Notes: generated by a model not told the origin, from the letters alone. Positions 25,992 to 34,774 are shown, counted from the first letter of the stretch. The stretch: 64,000 nucleotides of DNA from JBBIQS01 sp037442205 (GCA_037442205.1 JBBIQS010000032.1:1-64000); one strand, 5' to 3'. Numbers and translations: made by a program.

Positions 25992-26174
25992 AGCTCGAAG
26001 CGGCCAGCGCTCGCGCGCGGGGGGCTGGTCCGAACCCGGCGCGAAGGACGGGAGAGCATCTGGGGGCTCGAGCCCTCCCGCCTCGAGCAGGCGCGTCTCT
26101 ACCTCGACGAGATCTCGGCCCAGTGGGACCAGGCGCTCGGCCGGCTGCGGGCGCTGGTGGAGCGCGACGAGTGA
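25992..26174 (+). pseudogene. Remnant of an ArsR-family regulator
   Basis: The frame ending at 26174 reads LARGGLVRTRREGRES followed by IWGLEPSRLEQARLYLDEIS and QWDQALGRLRALVE. This matches the end of the winged helix and the C-terminal helix of ArsR regulators that often neighbour dihydrofolate reductase-like or SRPBCC genes. The upstream part of the DNA-binding domain is absent or out of frame, and no start with a ribosome site precedes it. It abuts the stop of the convergent dihydrofolate reductase-family gene. Confidence 0.6.
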
Positions 26175-26708
26175 TCAGCCGACGCGGTAGCGCAGCTGGG
26201 CGAGGCCGGTGGGCCAGGAGCGGCACTCCTCCAGGATCAACTTGCGCTCGGGTTCGCGTCCCGAGAAGAGCCGCCGGCCGCCGCCGAGCACCACCGGCAC
26301 CAGCGACAGCGTCAGGTCGTCGATCAGCCCAGCCTCGAAGAACTGGGCGATGACCTCGCCGCCGTCGACGTAGATCCGACGGGCGCCCTCGCGCCCCAGG
26401 CGTTCGACCAAGGCCGCCGGGCCTCCCTCGAAGAACTCCTCGCCGTGGCGCGACTTGGGCGGCCGATGGGTCAGCACCACGCAGCGCTTGCCGCGGTAGG
26501 GCCAGGCCTCGAATCCGAGAACGGTGTCGTAGGTCCTGCGGCCCATCACCAGCGCGTCCACCGAGTCGAAGAAGGCCTGGTAGCCGTAGTCCTCGCCCTC
26601 GATCTGGACCGCGGAGAGCCAGTCGATCCGCCCGTCGGAGCGAGCGATGCAGCCGTCGAGGCTGGTGGCGATGAAGACCGAGCAGCGGGGGCGGGAGCCG
26701 GGGGACAT
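26175..26708 (-). CDS. Dihydrofolate reductase / RibD C-terminal family protein
   Basis: The 177-residue protein has the fold of YyaP/YwjB-like dihydrofolate reductase-family proteins: CSVFIATSLDGCIAR at the N-terminus, ALVMGRRTYDTVLGFEAWPY, RRIYVDGGEVIAQFFEAGLID and LVPVVLGGGRRLF. NADPH-dependent reduction is likely, but the substrate is unknown, and these are generally not the cell's main folate enzyme. The gene faces an ArsR remnant, its usual type of partner. Confidence 0.88.
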   Translation of the reverse strand: MSPGSRPRCSVFIATSLDGCIARSDGRIDWLSAVQIEGEDYGYQAFFDSVDALVMGRRTYDTVLGFEAWPYRGKRCVVLTHRPPKSRHGEEFFEGGPAALVERLGREGARRIYVDGGEVIAQFFEAGLIDDLTLSLVPVVLGGGRRLFSGREPERKLILEECRSWPTGLAQLRYRVG

Positions 26709-26768
26709 GGCCGGTGCATCCTGCCACGGACCGCACGAGCGAAGGCGGAGACCTCGCCTCGGGCGAGG

Positions 26769-28025
26769 CTACAGCACCCGCGCGAAGACGAACGGGTAGA
26801 CGACCGAGCACTCCTCGCCCTGTGGCGGAAACCGCCAGCCGTTCACCAGCGTCTTGAGGCAGCTTCGAAAGCGCGCGCCCGGGATCGCCGATTCCTCGAC
26901 CTCGAAATCGGCGACGCCTCCCGCCGGTGTGACGGAGAATCGCACCACTACCCGGCCGCCGACCGTCGGCTGGTTCTTGAGCTCGCGCTCGTAGCAGGCC
27001 TGGAACCCGCGCAGCCGCGAGCGCATCACCGAGCCGATCGCCGCGGCGTCGCAGCCGCCGGTGGGCATCGGGTCGTCGATGGCGATGGTCGCCTTCAGCT
27101 CGTGCCGCCCTTCCTCGAGCCCTCGGCGGTGCGCGCCTCCCGTGGTCTCGAGAGGCCCGATCGACTCGACGGCTCCGTTCTCGCCTCCCCGTCGCCGCGG
27201 CCCCTCGAGCTCGGCCGTCGATTGCCCGGCGCGCGAATCCGCCAGCGCCTCGTCGAGGCGGCGTCCGAGATGATTCGGCTCGAGCAGACCCTGCATCTCC
27301 TTCGCCAATTCGCCGCGCGCGCCCAGGATCTGGCCGAGCAATCCGCGCTTGCGAACCATCATCTGAAGATCCGACGGGGACTTCGCCGGCGCCGCTCGGG
27401 TACCACGGCTGGCGGTCTCGACATGCTTTGGAGTCTCGGGCTTGGGCGGCTTCGGGATCAGGAGGGGCCCGCTGGAGCGCTCAAGGGGCTCTTCGAATGC
27501 GGTCTCGTCCGGCGGCAGCGCCGGCGCGGTGATGGCTCGCGCGACCCCAAAATCGAGGAGAAGGACCGCGACCAGGATGGCGACAAACGCCCGATCGCTC
27601 GAACGCCAGAGCCCCGGACGCAGCTCGCGCGGAACCTTCGGACGCAATCGTTGGGCCGGCTGCTCGACCCGCTCGAAGACGACGGCGACCTCCCCGAGAC
27701 GAACGACCCCTCGCGCCGAGTCGGCCAGCGGAATCCAGGCCCCGGGTGGCAGGACGCTGGCCAGCTCGCCAAGCTCGAGCTTGCGGCCGCCGACGGCGAT
27801 TTCCCCGGTCATCCCGGGCGACAGCGCCAACTGAAACCGCTCCCCGAGCACGCCGAAGAGGAGCTGCGTCGCCGGCAGCCGCTCGCTCGGGACGACGATC
27901 TCGTTTCCCGCCGCCCGGCCGATGCGAATCGACCTCGAGACGGCATGAATCCTCTGCTCGATCGCGGTCCCATCCAGGCTCACCGCGATTCGCAAGGCTT
28001 TCCCACTCCGGCGCGCGAAAGGCAT
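26769..28025 (-). CDS. AgmX/PglI C-terminal-domain protein with FHA-like N-terminus
   Basis: The 418-residue protein has an FHA-like N-terminal part (about 10-110: SRSIRIGRAAGNEIVVPSE), one membrane helix (about 140-160: AFVAILVAVLLLDFGVARAI), a Pro-rich periplasmic linker and a TonB-like AgmX/PglI domain at the C-terminus (MRSRLRGFQACYERELK, VVVRFSVTPAGGV, CLKTLVNGWRFP). In myxobacteria such proteins occur with gliding and envelope-spanning machines. None of the other motility genes are present here, so the role is unassigned. The ATG at 28025 is divergent from the glycosyltransferase gene. Confidence 0.8.
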   Translation of the reverse strand: MPFARRSGKALRIAVSLDGTAIEQRIHAVSRSIRIGRAAGNEIVVPSERLPATQLLFGVLGERFQLALSPGMTGEIAVGGRKLELGELASVLPPGAWIPLADSARGVVRLGEVAVVFERVEQPAQRLRPKVPRELRPGLWRSSDRAFVAILVAVLLLDFGVARAITAPALPPDETAFEEPLERSSGPLLIPKPPKPETPKHVETASRGTRAAPAKSPSDLQMMVRKRGLLGQILGARGELAKEMQGLLEPNHLGRRLDEALADSRAGQSTAELEGPRRRGGENGAVESIGPLETTGGAHRRGLEEGRHELKATIAIDDPMPTGGCDAAAIGSVMRSRLRGFQACYERELKNQPTVGGRVVVRFSVTPAGGVADFEVEESAIPGARFRSCLKTLVNGWRFPPQGEECSVVYPFVFARVL

Positions 28026-28146
28026 GGCGCTCCCTTTCTCGGAACGACACGCACTTGGACAACCGGTTGCTTCTCGCGGTTCCCTGCCGCACCTGACCCG
28101 GCACGGTATCCTCATGGCCGACCGCACCAAGCGAGGCCTCGCGCCG

Positions 28147-29328
28147 ATGAGCACCGCCCTCCAGATCGCCCTCGCCGTCGGCTGCGCCGCGGGACTCCTC
28201 GAGGCCCTCGTCTCGATCATCCACCTCCGGCGCATCCGCACGCTGGCGCGGCTCGTTCCTCCCGCGCCCGAGCGCTGGCCGAAGGTCTCGGTGGTCATCG
28301 CCGCGCGCAACGAGGCCAGCACCGTCGGGCCGGCGATGGCCAGCCGCCTCGCCGACGACTATCCCGAGCTCGAGCTGGTCTTCATCGACGACCGGTCCGA
28401 GGACGGCACCGGGGATGCGGTGCGCCGGGCGGCCCAGGGCGATCGGCGCCTGGCGATCGAGCGCGTCGAAGCGCTTCCCGAGGGCTGGCTCGGCAAGCTC
28501 AACGCGATGCACTTGGGCGCCCAGCGCGCCTCCGGTGAGTGGCTGCTGTTCTCCGACGCCGACGTCCACCTCGAGCGCGGCGCGCTGCGCAAGGCGGTCG
28601 CCCATTGCCTCGCCGAGAAGATCGACTTCCTCGCCCTGGTTCCCGCCTACCGCACCGGCGACTTTGCGATGGACATGGTGTTGCCCGTGTTCCTCCACGT
28701 CATGGCGGTGATCGCCGACCCTCATGCCATCCGGGATCCGGCGAAGAAGCGAGCCGCGGTCGGCTCGGGCGCCTTCAACCTGGTGCGCCGGGAGCTCTTC
28801 GAGCGCAGCGGCGGCTTCGAGCCGCTGCGGATGGAGACCGGCGACGACGTGGCGCTGGCGGCGCAGGTCAAGGCCGCCGGCGGCCAGCTGGAGATGATCG
28901 ACGGGAACGGGAGCGCCTCGGTCGCGATCTACCGGTCCCTGCCCGAGTTCTTCCGGGGCATCGAGAAGAATGGCAGCTCGCTGGCCCCCATCCCCTTCGC
29001 GCTGCTGGCCGCCGGCTTCGCGCTCTATGATGCCATCCAGTTCGCGCCGCTCGTCGCGCTGAGCGCGGGCCTCGCCGCCCAGGTGCCCTGGCTCGCGGTC
29101 CTCGGCGCCGGCTCCTTTTTCGCTGCCACCCTCTCCTACGCCGCCGGCCTGCGGCTCAACACCGACGCGATTGCTCCGGCGCTCTTCTGGCCCTTGGCGC
29201 TGCCGGTGATGCAGCTGGCGATGCTACGCTCGGTCTGGCTCGCCAAGCGGCGCGGCGGGGTGCTCTGGCGCGGCACCTTCTACTCGCTGGCGCAGCTCGA
29301 GGCCGGGCGCAGGTTCAAGCTATTCTGA
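28147..29328 (+). CDS. Family 2 glycosyltransferase, membrane-bound
   Basis: The 393-residue protein has an N-terminal membrane helix (about 4-27), a GT-A domain with VSVVIAARNEAS, FIDDRSEDGT, the metal-binding LFSDADVHLE and METGDDVALA, and two or three C-terminal helices (about 290-370). This layout is found in carotenoid- and hopanoid-type glycosyltransferases such as CrtQ/HpnB-like proteins, so a lipid acceptor is plausible. The ATG at 28147 was preferred; an ATG at 28114 and a start at 28024 are in frame, but the latter overlaps the divergent gene's start. Confidence 0.85.
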   Translation: MSTALQIALAVGCAAGLLEALVSIIHLRRIRTLARLVPPAPERWPKVSVVIAARNEASTVGPAMASRLADDYPELELVFIDDRSEDGTGDAVRRAAQGDRRLAIERVEALPEGWLGKLNAMHLGAQRASGEWLLFSDADVHLERGALRKAVAHCLAEKIDFLALVPAYRTGDFAMDMVLPVFLHVMAVIADPHAIRDPAKKRAAVGSGAFNLVRRELFERSGGFEPLRMETGDDVALAAQVKAAGGQLEMIDGNGSASVAIYRSLPEFFRGIEKNGSSLAPIPFALLAAGFALYDAIQFAPLVALSAGLAAQVPWLAVLGAGSFFAATLSYAAGLRLNTDAIAPALFWPLALPVMQLAMLRSVWLAKRRGGVLWRGTFYSLAQLEAGRRFKLF

Positions 29329-29368
29329 GCCGCGCATTCACCCAGTCGCTTCTCCTAATCCGGAATTC

Positions 29369-29797
29369 ATGGCCCAGCTCACCGTCGAGACCGTCTGCCC
29401 GGAGTGCCACACCCCGCGCCCCAGCGGCGCGCAGCGCTGCGTCTGCAACTACACCTTCGAATACGGCGCGCCCAGCTTCGACCAGCCGAGGAGAGCAGCC
29501 GGTTCCTCCAGAGTGCGCCTCGCGCTGCTGGGCATTGCCGGTCTCGCCGCCGCGGCCGCCTTCGCCTTCGTGCCGTCGATCGACGCGCCCCAGGGACTGA
29601 CCCTCCCCGGGCTGGTCCTCGCCCTGGCCGGTCCGTTCGCGGTTTCCGGGGCGGTCTTCGACTGGAACTGGTTCATGAACCACCGCAAAGCGCGCAGGTT
29701 CGTGTGGCTGATCGGACGACCGGCCACGCGGTTCTTCTACGCGCTGTTGGGCGGCGGTCTCACCGGGGCGGGAATCAGGTTCCTCGTCAGCGGCTAG
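29369..29797 (+). CDS. Small zinc-ribbon membrane protein with Imm17-like C-terminus
   Basis: The 142-residue protein has an N-terminal Cys cluster (CPECHTPRPSGAQRCVC, a probable zinc ribbon) and three hydrophobic segments (about 50-70, 77-98 and 118-138). The C-terminal FDWNWFMNHRKARRF and GRPATRFFYALLGGG resemble the immunity protein 17 (Imm17) fold as I remember it. No polymorphic toxin is encoded next to it, so an immunity function is only a possibility. It follows the glycosyltransferase by 40 bases. Confidence 0.7.
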   Translation: MAQLTVETVCPECHTPRPSGAQRCVCNYTFEYGAPSFDQPRRAAGSSRVRLALLGIAGLAAAAAFAFVPSIDAPQGLTLPGLVLALAGPFAVSGAVFDWNWFMNHRKARRFVWLIGRPATRFFYALLGGGLTGAGIRFLVSG

Positions 29798-29824
29798 CAG
29801 GATCGGAAGGCAGCCCCGATAGAC

Positions 29825-29855
29825 CGATGGCCACCTCGGTTCGAGATGGCCATCG
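29825..29855. terminator. Hairpin between convergent genes
   Basis: CGATGGCCA (29825-29833) pairs with TGGCCATCG (29847-29855), with an inner CTCG/CGAG stem around a GTT loop. It sits 28 bases after the zinc-ribbon gene stop and 37 bases from the end of the opposing metallophosphatase gene, so it can serve both strands. There is no strong T tract. Confidence 0.55.
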
Positions 29856-29891
29856 CGATCTGCGAATCTGGCAGCTACCTCGCCGCGCCGG

Positions 29892-31259
29892 TCAGCGCGT
29901 CCCGGCCGAGCGCCGGCGGCGCGTCAGCACCAGCAGCGCTGGAAGAAACCCCAGCGGAAGCGCCGAGCCCAACCCGACGTTGCACCCGCCGGCGGGAGCG
30001 CCGGCCTGGTCGCCGGCCGCCGGGTCCTGCGCGGAGCCGGAAGCTCCCGGGTTGCCGGAGGTGCCGGGATCCGTGGTCCCGCCGCCGGATCCCGAGGCCG
30101 CCGACTTGGTGATGGTGAAGGAGTCGAAGGTCGCCCCTCCCAGGTCCTTGGCCTCCATGCGCAGCTCGTTGGCCGAGACGTTGACCTCGACGAAGTGGTA
30201 GTCGGACTTGGAGAAGGCGGTCCACGGGTTGGAGGCCACGTTGTAGAGGGGCGCCCCGGCGCCGCCGGTGACCACGTAGGTCACTCCGCCGCTGGTCACC
30301 GGCGCCCCGCCGAGCAGCGGCTTGGTCCGCTCGTAGTCGTGGTCGTGGCCCCAGAAGGTGATGTCCACGCCGTACTGCTCGAATACCGGGCCCCAGGTCG
30401 AGCGCACCGAGCTGTTGCTGCCGTGGCTGCCGCTCGAGAAAGGCGGCTGGTGGGCGTAGACCACGATGAAGCGGATCGCGGAATTGGCCTTGGCCGCCGC
30501 CAGGTCGTCCTTGAGCCAGCTCAGCTGGGCGCCGCCGACCGTCGACTCGGTGGTCAGGGCGACGAAGTGCACGTTGGCGTAGTTGAACGAGTAGTAGGCC
30601 TCGTCGTTGTAGCCGCTGGCGGTGGGGTGCTTGGGCAGGGCGAACTGGGTGAAGTACTGCGAGGCGTTCGCCTCGTGGTTGCCGACGGTGGGCATCAGCG
30701 GCGCGGTGGCGGCCAGCGACTGCAGGGTGGCGAAGTACTGGTCCCACAGCGACTGGGTGCCGCCGCTGTCCACCAGATCGCCGGTGTCGACGGTGAAGGC
30801 CGGCTGGCGGGCCTCGACCGCGGCGCGCACCAGCCCGCGGGTGGTGTTGTCGGTGCGGCTGTCGCCCCAAGCCACGAAGCGGAAGGCGGTCCCCGGCGCC
30901 GGGGCGGTGGCGAAGGTGGCGTCCGCGGCCCAGGAGGTGCCGGTGCCGCAGCGGTAGTGATAGCTGGTGCCGGGAGTCAGGCCGGTGAGCTGGGCGATGT
31001 GCAGATAGGAGCCGCCGTAGGAAGTCGAGGTCGCCGCCGCCGACTGGCCGTAGCCGCTCGAGGTGCCGTAATCGACCGAGCCCGTCGCGTCGCTCGAGCG
31101 CCAGGTGACCGTCATGGTGGTGTCGGTGGGCCCCTGCCAGCTCAGGTGGATCTGGCTGGGAGCGGCGGCGCAGGCCAGGGCCGGGACTGCCACCAGCAAC
31201 GCCGCGGAGAGCAATTTCACGAGCATCCTCAGGTTTGTCATTCCGCAGCGCCAGTTCAT
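29892..31259 (-). CDS. Secreted metallophosphoesterase (purple acid phosphatase-like) with MYXO-CTERM-like tail
   Basis: The 455-residue protein has a signal peptide, an N-terminal fibronectin-III-like domain (about 35-120), a metallophosphoesterase domain (about 125-370: VAWGDSRTDN, DTGDLVDSGG, VGNHEAN, VYAHQPPFSSGSHG, WGHDHDYERT) and a Gly/Ser linker. The tail GGCNVGLGSALPLGF, a hydrophobic segment and TRRRRS resemble MYXO-CTERM sorting signals. The metal-binding Asp, Asn and His residues of the family are all visible. It should hydrolyse extracellular phosphate esters. The start is uncertain; ATGs at 31241 and 31226 also precede the signal peptide. Confidence 0.85.
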   Translation of the reverse strand: MNWRCGMTNLRMLVKLLSAALLVAVPALACAAAPSQIHLSWQGPTDTTMTVTWRSSDATGSVDYGTSSGYGQSAAATSTSYGGSYLHIAQLTGLTPGTSYHYRCGTGTSWAADATFATAPAPGTAFRFVAWGDSRTDNTTRGLVRAAVEARQPAFTVDTGDLVDSGGTQSLWDQYFATLQSLAATAPLMPTVGNHEANASQYFTQFALPKHPTASGYNDEAYYSFNYANVHFVALTTESTVGGAQLSWLKDDLAAAKANSAIRFIVVYAHQPPFSSGSHGSNSSVRSTWGPVFEQYGVDITFWGHDHDYERTKPLLGGAPVTSGGVTYVVTGGAGAPLYNVASNPWTAFSKSDYHFVEVNVSANELRMEAKDLGGATFDSFTITKSAASGSGGGTTDPGTSGNPGASGSAQDPAAGDQAGAPAGGCNVGLGSALPLGFLPALLVLTRRRRSAGTR

Positions 31260-31581
31260 GGATCGTGCCGACCTTCCTCGCTCCGGCTCTTCGGGAGCGA
31301 CGCGGCATGGTAACGGTCCGACGATGGCCGGCGCAAAGTGGCCGCGTGCCGACAGCCTGTGGACGCCGGTCCACAGTGTCGGCGCGGGGACGGATCCCGA
31401 GCGAGGTGACGGCCGGCCAGGCCCGGAGTTTCCGATGGGCGGGCGCGAGCTTCCGGCTCTCGGAGCTGGGTCGCCAATCAGCCGGGCTCGAGGCTGCTCG
31501 CGGGCCGGCGCTCCGGGCCGCCGGGCAGGCAGCAGCGACCGCTCGTTTGACGGTCCTGGTTGGAATTCTTACTCTATTGGT
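31260..31581. other. Divergent intergenic region, no gene seen
   Basis: About 320 bases lie between the metallophosphatase start and the mazE-type gene. A long open frame runs into the mazE-type gene from 31105, but it overlaps the opposite gene's N-terminus and has low-complexity content, so I do not count it. The last 35 bases hold a candidate promoter. Confidence 0.5.
31547..31575 (+). promoter_or_regulatory. Candidate promoter of the toxin-antitoxin operon
   Basis: TTGACG (31547-31552) is followed after 17 bases by TACTCT (31570-31575) in an unusually AT-rich patch. Transcription would start at or very near the ATG at 31582, and no ribosome site is visible before that ATG, so the message may be leaderless. 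The -10 matches the consensus at only three positions. Confidence 0.4.
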
Positions 31582-31815
31582 ATGAAAGCCATCGTCTCTG
31601 AGAAGGGCCAGGTCACCATTCCCAAAAGCCTGCGAGATAGCTTGGGAATTCGGCCTGGCCAAGTGCTCGAGCTGGACGAGGAGGGTGGCCGGCTGGTCGC
31701 GACCAAGGTGAGCGAAACCGACCCGCTCGAGAGCGTCTACGGGATCCTGCCGGCGGGGCCGGGGACCGATGAGCTCATCCGGTCGATGCGCGGCGAGCCC
31801 GACGGCCTCCCATGA
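31582..31815 (+). CDS. AbrB/MazE-type antitoxin
   Basis: The 77-residue protein starts with a swapped-hairpin AbrB/MazE DNA-binding domain (VSEKGQVTIPKSLRDSLGIR followed by PGQVLELDEEGG) and has a disordered tail that would bind the toxin. It overlaps the VapC-type gene by 4 bases (ATGA). It should repress the operon and neutralise the toxin. The ATG at 31582 matches the family start exactly. Confidence 0.92.
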   Translation: MKAIVSEKGQVTIPKSLRDSLGIRPGQVLELDEEGGRLVATKVSETDPLESVYGILPAGPGTDELIRSMRGEPDGLP

Positions 31816-32222
31816 TCACCGCGGTCGACACCAGCGTTCTGCTCGACCTGTTCGGCGCCGATTCCCAATTCGGTCTCCGGTCGAAGGAAGTCTTGCGGCG
31901 CTGCTCAAGAGAGGGGCGTCTGATCGCCTGCGAGGCGGTGTTCGCTGAGGTGAGATCGGCCTTCGCCGAGACGGAGAAAGCCCAGGGCGCCCTGGCGGCG
32001 ATCGGCGTCGAGCTCGAGCCGATGACCGTTCCCGCCTCACTCAAGGCGGGAGAAGCGTTCAGGCTCTACCGGCTGCGCGGCGGCCAGCGCGAGCGCGTGG
32101 TGGCGGACTTCCTGGTGGGCGCCCACGCCCTGGAATGCGCCGACCGGCTCCTCACCCGCGACCGCGGCTTCCATCGGACCTACTTCGGCGGGCTGGAGAT
32201 CGTCGATCCTTCGAGAAGCTGA
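31812..32222 (+). CDS. PIN-domain toxin (VapC family)
   Basis: The 136-residue PIN domain has its acidic metal-binding residues: D6 (VDTSVL), E46 (AEVRSAF), D99 (VADFLVGAHAL) and D117 (LLTRDRGF). VapC toxins are RNases, typically cutting tRNA or rRNA. The partner is an AbrB-type antitoxin, a common VapBC arrangement. The acidic set is complete, so the toxin is probably active. Confidence 0.92.
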   Translation: MITAVDTSVLLDLFGADSQFGLRSKEVLRRCSREGRLIACEAVFAEVRSAFAETEKAQGALAAIGVELEPMTVPASLKAGEAFRLYRLRGGQRERVVADFLVGAHALECADRLLTRDRGFHRTYFGGLEIVDPSRS

Positions 32223-32234
32223 ATCGGACCACGG

Positions 32235-33593
32235 TCAGGCGTCCTTCTCGGAGCTGAGCGAGAAGACGTCGAGCTCGGCCTCGCGGCCGCGCACCGCCAC
32301 CCGGCCGAGGCTGCGCAGCCCGCTCGCCGCCGCCGGATCGCTCGAGCGCCGAGCGGCCTCCACCAGGTCCGAGGAGAGGACCACCTCGGCGCCCAGCTCC
32401 TTGGTGGCCGCCTCGAGCCGGGCGGCGACGTTGACCGCGTCGCCGATCACCGTGAACTGCAGCCGGTCGGCGTTGCCGATGTTGCCCGCCACCACTGGGC
32501 CGAAGTGCGCCCCGATCCCCTGGTGGAACGGCGGCCGGCCGGCCTCGGCCCGCTGGCGGTTGTGCGCCGCCAGCGCCTGCCGCATCGCCTGGGCGCAGCG
32601 GATCGCTCGGGCGGCGTCGTCCGGGCGCTCCTCGGGGATCCCGAAGACCACCATCACCGAGTCGCCGATGTACTTGTCGACCACCCCGCCCTCGGCGCCG
32701 ATGGCCTGGACCATCGCGTCGAGGTAGGCGTTCAGCTCCCCGACCAGCTGCTCGGGCGGCAGGTTCTCGGAGTAGCGGGTGAAGCCGCGCAGGTCGGAGA
32801 AGAGGATCGCCGCCTGCTGCCGGCGCCCTCCCGTCCTCAGCTCGCCCGACTCCAGCGCGGCCTTGGCCGCCGGTTCCGGCAGGTAGACTCCCAGGCGCCG
32901 GCGCGCCCGGTCGGCGAGGATCGCCGCCTCGGCCGCCTCAAAGACCAGCTTCTTGGTCCGGGAGGCATTTTTGTACCCGAGCACCGCCGCGCCCACGAAC
33001 ACCACCACCAGCAGCACGAAGTCGGCGGCGTGGAAGGTCCCCAGCCGTGAATTCAGCCGGTAATCGAGCGCCAGGAGCAGGCCGGCGGCCACGGCGGCGA
33101 GCCCGGCGCCCAGCAGCGCCACCCGGCGCGACAGGCGAACGCCCGCCGCCACCGCCACCACCGCGAAGATCGCCATCCCCGGATAGCGCACCGCCCCGCC
33201 GTAGCCGGGAAACGGCCAGCCCACCACCGAGAAGATCGACAGGAACGCGACCAGGCTGTCGATGGCGGTGGAGAGCATCAGCAGCCGCACCATCCGCCGC
33301 CCCGGCTTGAGCCCGCGCAGGATCCAGGCCGACCAGGCCACCGAGATCAGACAGGCGACCCCCACCAGCAGCAGGCCGCCGTGGTGGCCGTAGAGCCCCA
33401 GCGCCCACAGGACGATCACCTGGCCGAGGACCAGCGTCGCCAGCGCCGCCCGAGTCACCGCCACCGTGCGCTCACCGCGGGCCGCCCCGCGCCAGATGTG
33501 CTCCTGCAGCAGGTCCCTGGCTTCGGGCGAGGCCGCCGAGAGGGCGGCGCGCGCGGAGTTCGCGGCGACGGGAGAGGAGGCGGCAGCGGTCAT
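32235..33593 (-). CDS. Membrane-bound class III adenylate/guanylate cyclase
   Basis: The 452-residue protein has five or six N-terminal membrane helices (about residues 45-215) and a C-terminal cyclase domain (about 255-440): ILFSDLRGFTRYSENL with the first metal Asp, KYIGDSVMVVFG with the second, and FTVIGDAVNVAARLEAA. Its membrane part resembles a sensor, not a transporter. It should make cAMP or cGMP; the base-specifying residues cannot be called with confidence. The ATG at 33593 overlaps the stop of the upstream methyltransferase gene (33590), which places the two in one transcript. Confidence 0.88.
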   Translation of the reverse strand: MTAAASSPVAANSARAALSAASPEARDLLQEHIWRGAARGERTVAVTRAALATLVLGQVIVLWALGLYGHHGGLLLVGVACLISVAWSAWILRGLKPGRRMVRLLMLSTAIDSLVAFLSIFSVVGWPFPGYGGAVRYPGMAIFAVVAVAAGVRLSRRVALLGAGLAAVAAGLLLALDYRLNSRLGTFHAADFVLLVVVFVGAAVLGYKNASRTKKLVFEAAEAAILADRARRRLGVYLPEPAAKAALESGELRTGGRRQQAAILFSDLRGFTRYSENLPPEQLVGELNAYLDAMVQAIGAEGGVVDKYIGDSVMVVFGIPEERPDDAARAIRCAQAMRQALAAHNRQRAEAGRPPFHQGIGAHFGPVVAGNIGNADRLQFTVIGDAVNVAARLEAATKELGAEVVLSSDLVEAARRSSDPAAASGLRSLGRVAVRGREAELDVFSLSSEKDA

Positions 33594-34774
33594 GGTCCGG
33601 CCTTCGGCGCCGGGAGCGGGACGCTCTCCACCAGCCGCACCCGCACCCCGCCGCTCTTGGTCTCGAACTTCTCGCGCACGGGGACTCCCAAAGCCTTTTC
33701 GAGCTTCCGGTCGGCGAGCAGCACTCCCAGCTTCCAGCCGGGCAGCCTGTGGCGGAACAGCTCGCCGAGCTTGCCATAGAGCCCGTCCAGCTGCTCCTTC
33801 TCGCCCACCCGGATGCCGTAGGGGGCGTTGGTCGCCAAGAGCCCGGGGCCGCCCGGGCCGCCGGGATCGGCCAACTCGGAGAGCTCCTTGACCTCGAAGC
33901 GCACGTCTCCCGAGAGCCCGGCCCGCTCGGCGTTGGAGAGCGCGGCCGCGATCGACGCCCGGGCGTGATCCGAGCCAACGAGCGGCACCTTGGCAGCCGG
34001 CAGCGCCGCCTGGAGCGCCTTCTCCTTCAGCTGCGCCCAGAGGGCCGGGTCGTGGTCGGGCCAGCGCTCGAAGGCGAAGGAGCGCCGCAGGCCCGGGGCC
34101 AGCTTGCGGGCGATGAGCCCGGCCTCGAGCACGATGGTCCCCGAGCCGCACATCGGGTCGAGCAGCGCGGTGCTGCCGTCGTAGCCCAGCGCCAGCAGCA
34201 TCGCCGCCGCCACCGTCTCGCGCAGCGGCGCCTGGGAGACCGCCTGGCGATAGCCGCGGCGGTGAAGCTGCTCGCCCGAGCTGTCGGCGCTGATGGTGCA
34301 GCGGTCCTTGATGATGCGGACCACGAAGCGCTGCGCGCCGCTCCCCTCGTCGGCCTCCTCCTCGTGGCCGCTTTCGACCTCGGCCTTGCCCAGCCGCTTC
34401 ACCCTTCGCTCGATGGCCTCCAGCACCCGCTCGGCGACGGCGCCGCTGTGGTACAGCCGCGACTTGTGGCAGCTCACCGACAGCCGCACCGGCTGGCCTG
34501 GGGCGAGAAAGCGCTCGAAGGGGATTTTGCGGGCCTGGCGCTCCAGCTCGTAGAAGGCCTGGGCGGGGAACTGGGCGATGTGCACCTGGACCCGGGTGGC
34601 GGTGCGCAGCCAGAGGTTGGCCCGGTAGAGGTGGTTGCGGTCGGCCTGCAGCTCGACGCCGCCGGGCTCGGGCCGCAGCGGGGAGAAGCCCAGCCCGCGC
34701 AGCTCGGCGGCGACGACCGGCTCCAGGCCGGGGGCGCAGGTGACGAAGCAGCTCTGGCGGGAATTGGAGGTCAT
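33590..34774 (-). CDS. RlmL-like rRNA (guanine-N2)-methyltransferase with THUMP domain
   Basis: The 394-residue protein has an N-terminal ferredoxin-like and THUMP region (about 5-160: CFVTCAPGLEPVVAAELRGLG) and a Rossmann methyltransferase domain (UPF0020) with LLDPMCGSGTIVLEAGLIAR and the catalytic-loop motif TNAPYGIR. It corresponds to the N-terminal half of E. coli RlmKL, which makes m2G2445 in 23S rRNA; the RlmK half is absent. The motif is NAPYG where NPPYG is usual. The ATG is at 34774. Confidence 0.85.
   Translation of the reverse strand: MTSNSRQSCFVTCAPGLEPVVAAELRGLGFSPLRPEPGGVELQADRNHLYRANLWLRTATRVQVHIAQFPAQAFYELERQARKIPFERFLAPGQPVRLSVSCHKSRLYHSGAVAERVLEAIERRVKRLGKAEVESGHEEEADEGSGAQRFVVRIIKDRCTISADSSGEQLHRRGYRQAVSQAPLRETVAAAMLLALGYDGSTALLDPMCGSGTIVLEAGLIARKLAPGLRRSFAFERWPDHDPALWAQLKEKALQAALPAAKVPLVGSDHARASIAAALSNAERAGLSGDVRFEVKELSELADPGGPGGPGLLATNAPYGIRVGEKEQLDGLYGKLGELFRHRLPGWKLGVLLADRKLEKALGVPVREKFETKSGGVRVRLVESVPLPAPKAGP

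Noticed and set aside
31105..31815. Long N-terminal extension of the mazE-type frame
   Set aside because: The first 159 codons overlap the 5' end of the opposite gene and have random composition; the AbrB domain starts exactly at the ATG at 31582.
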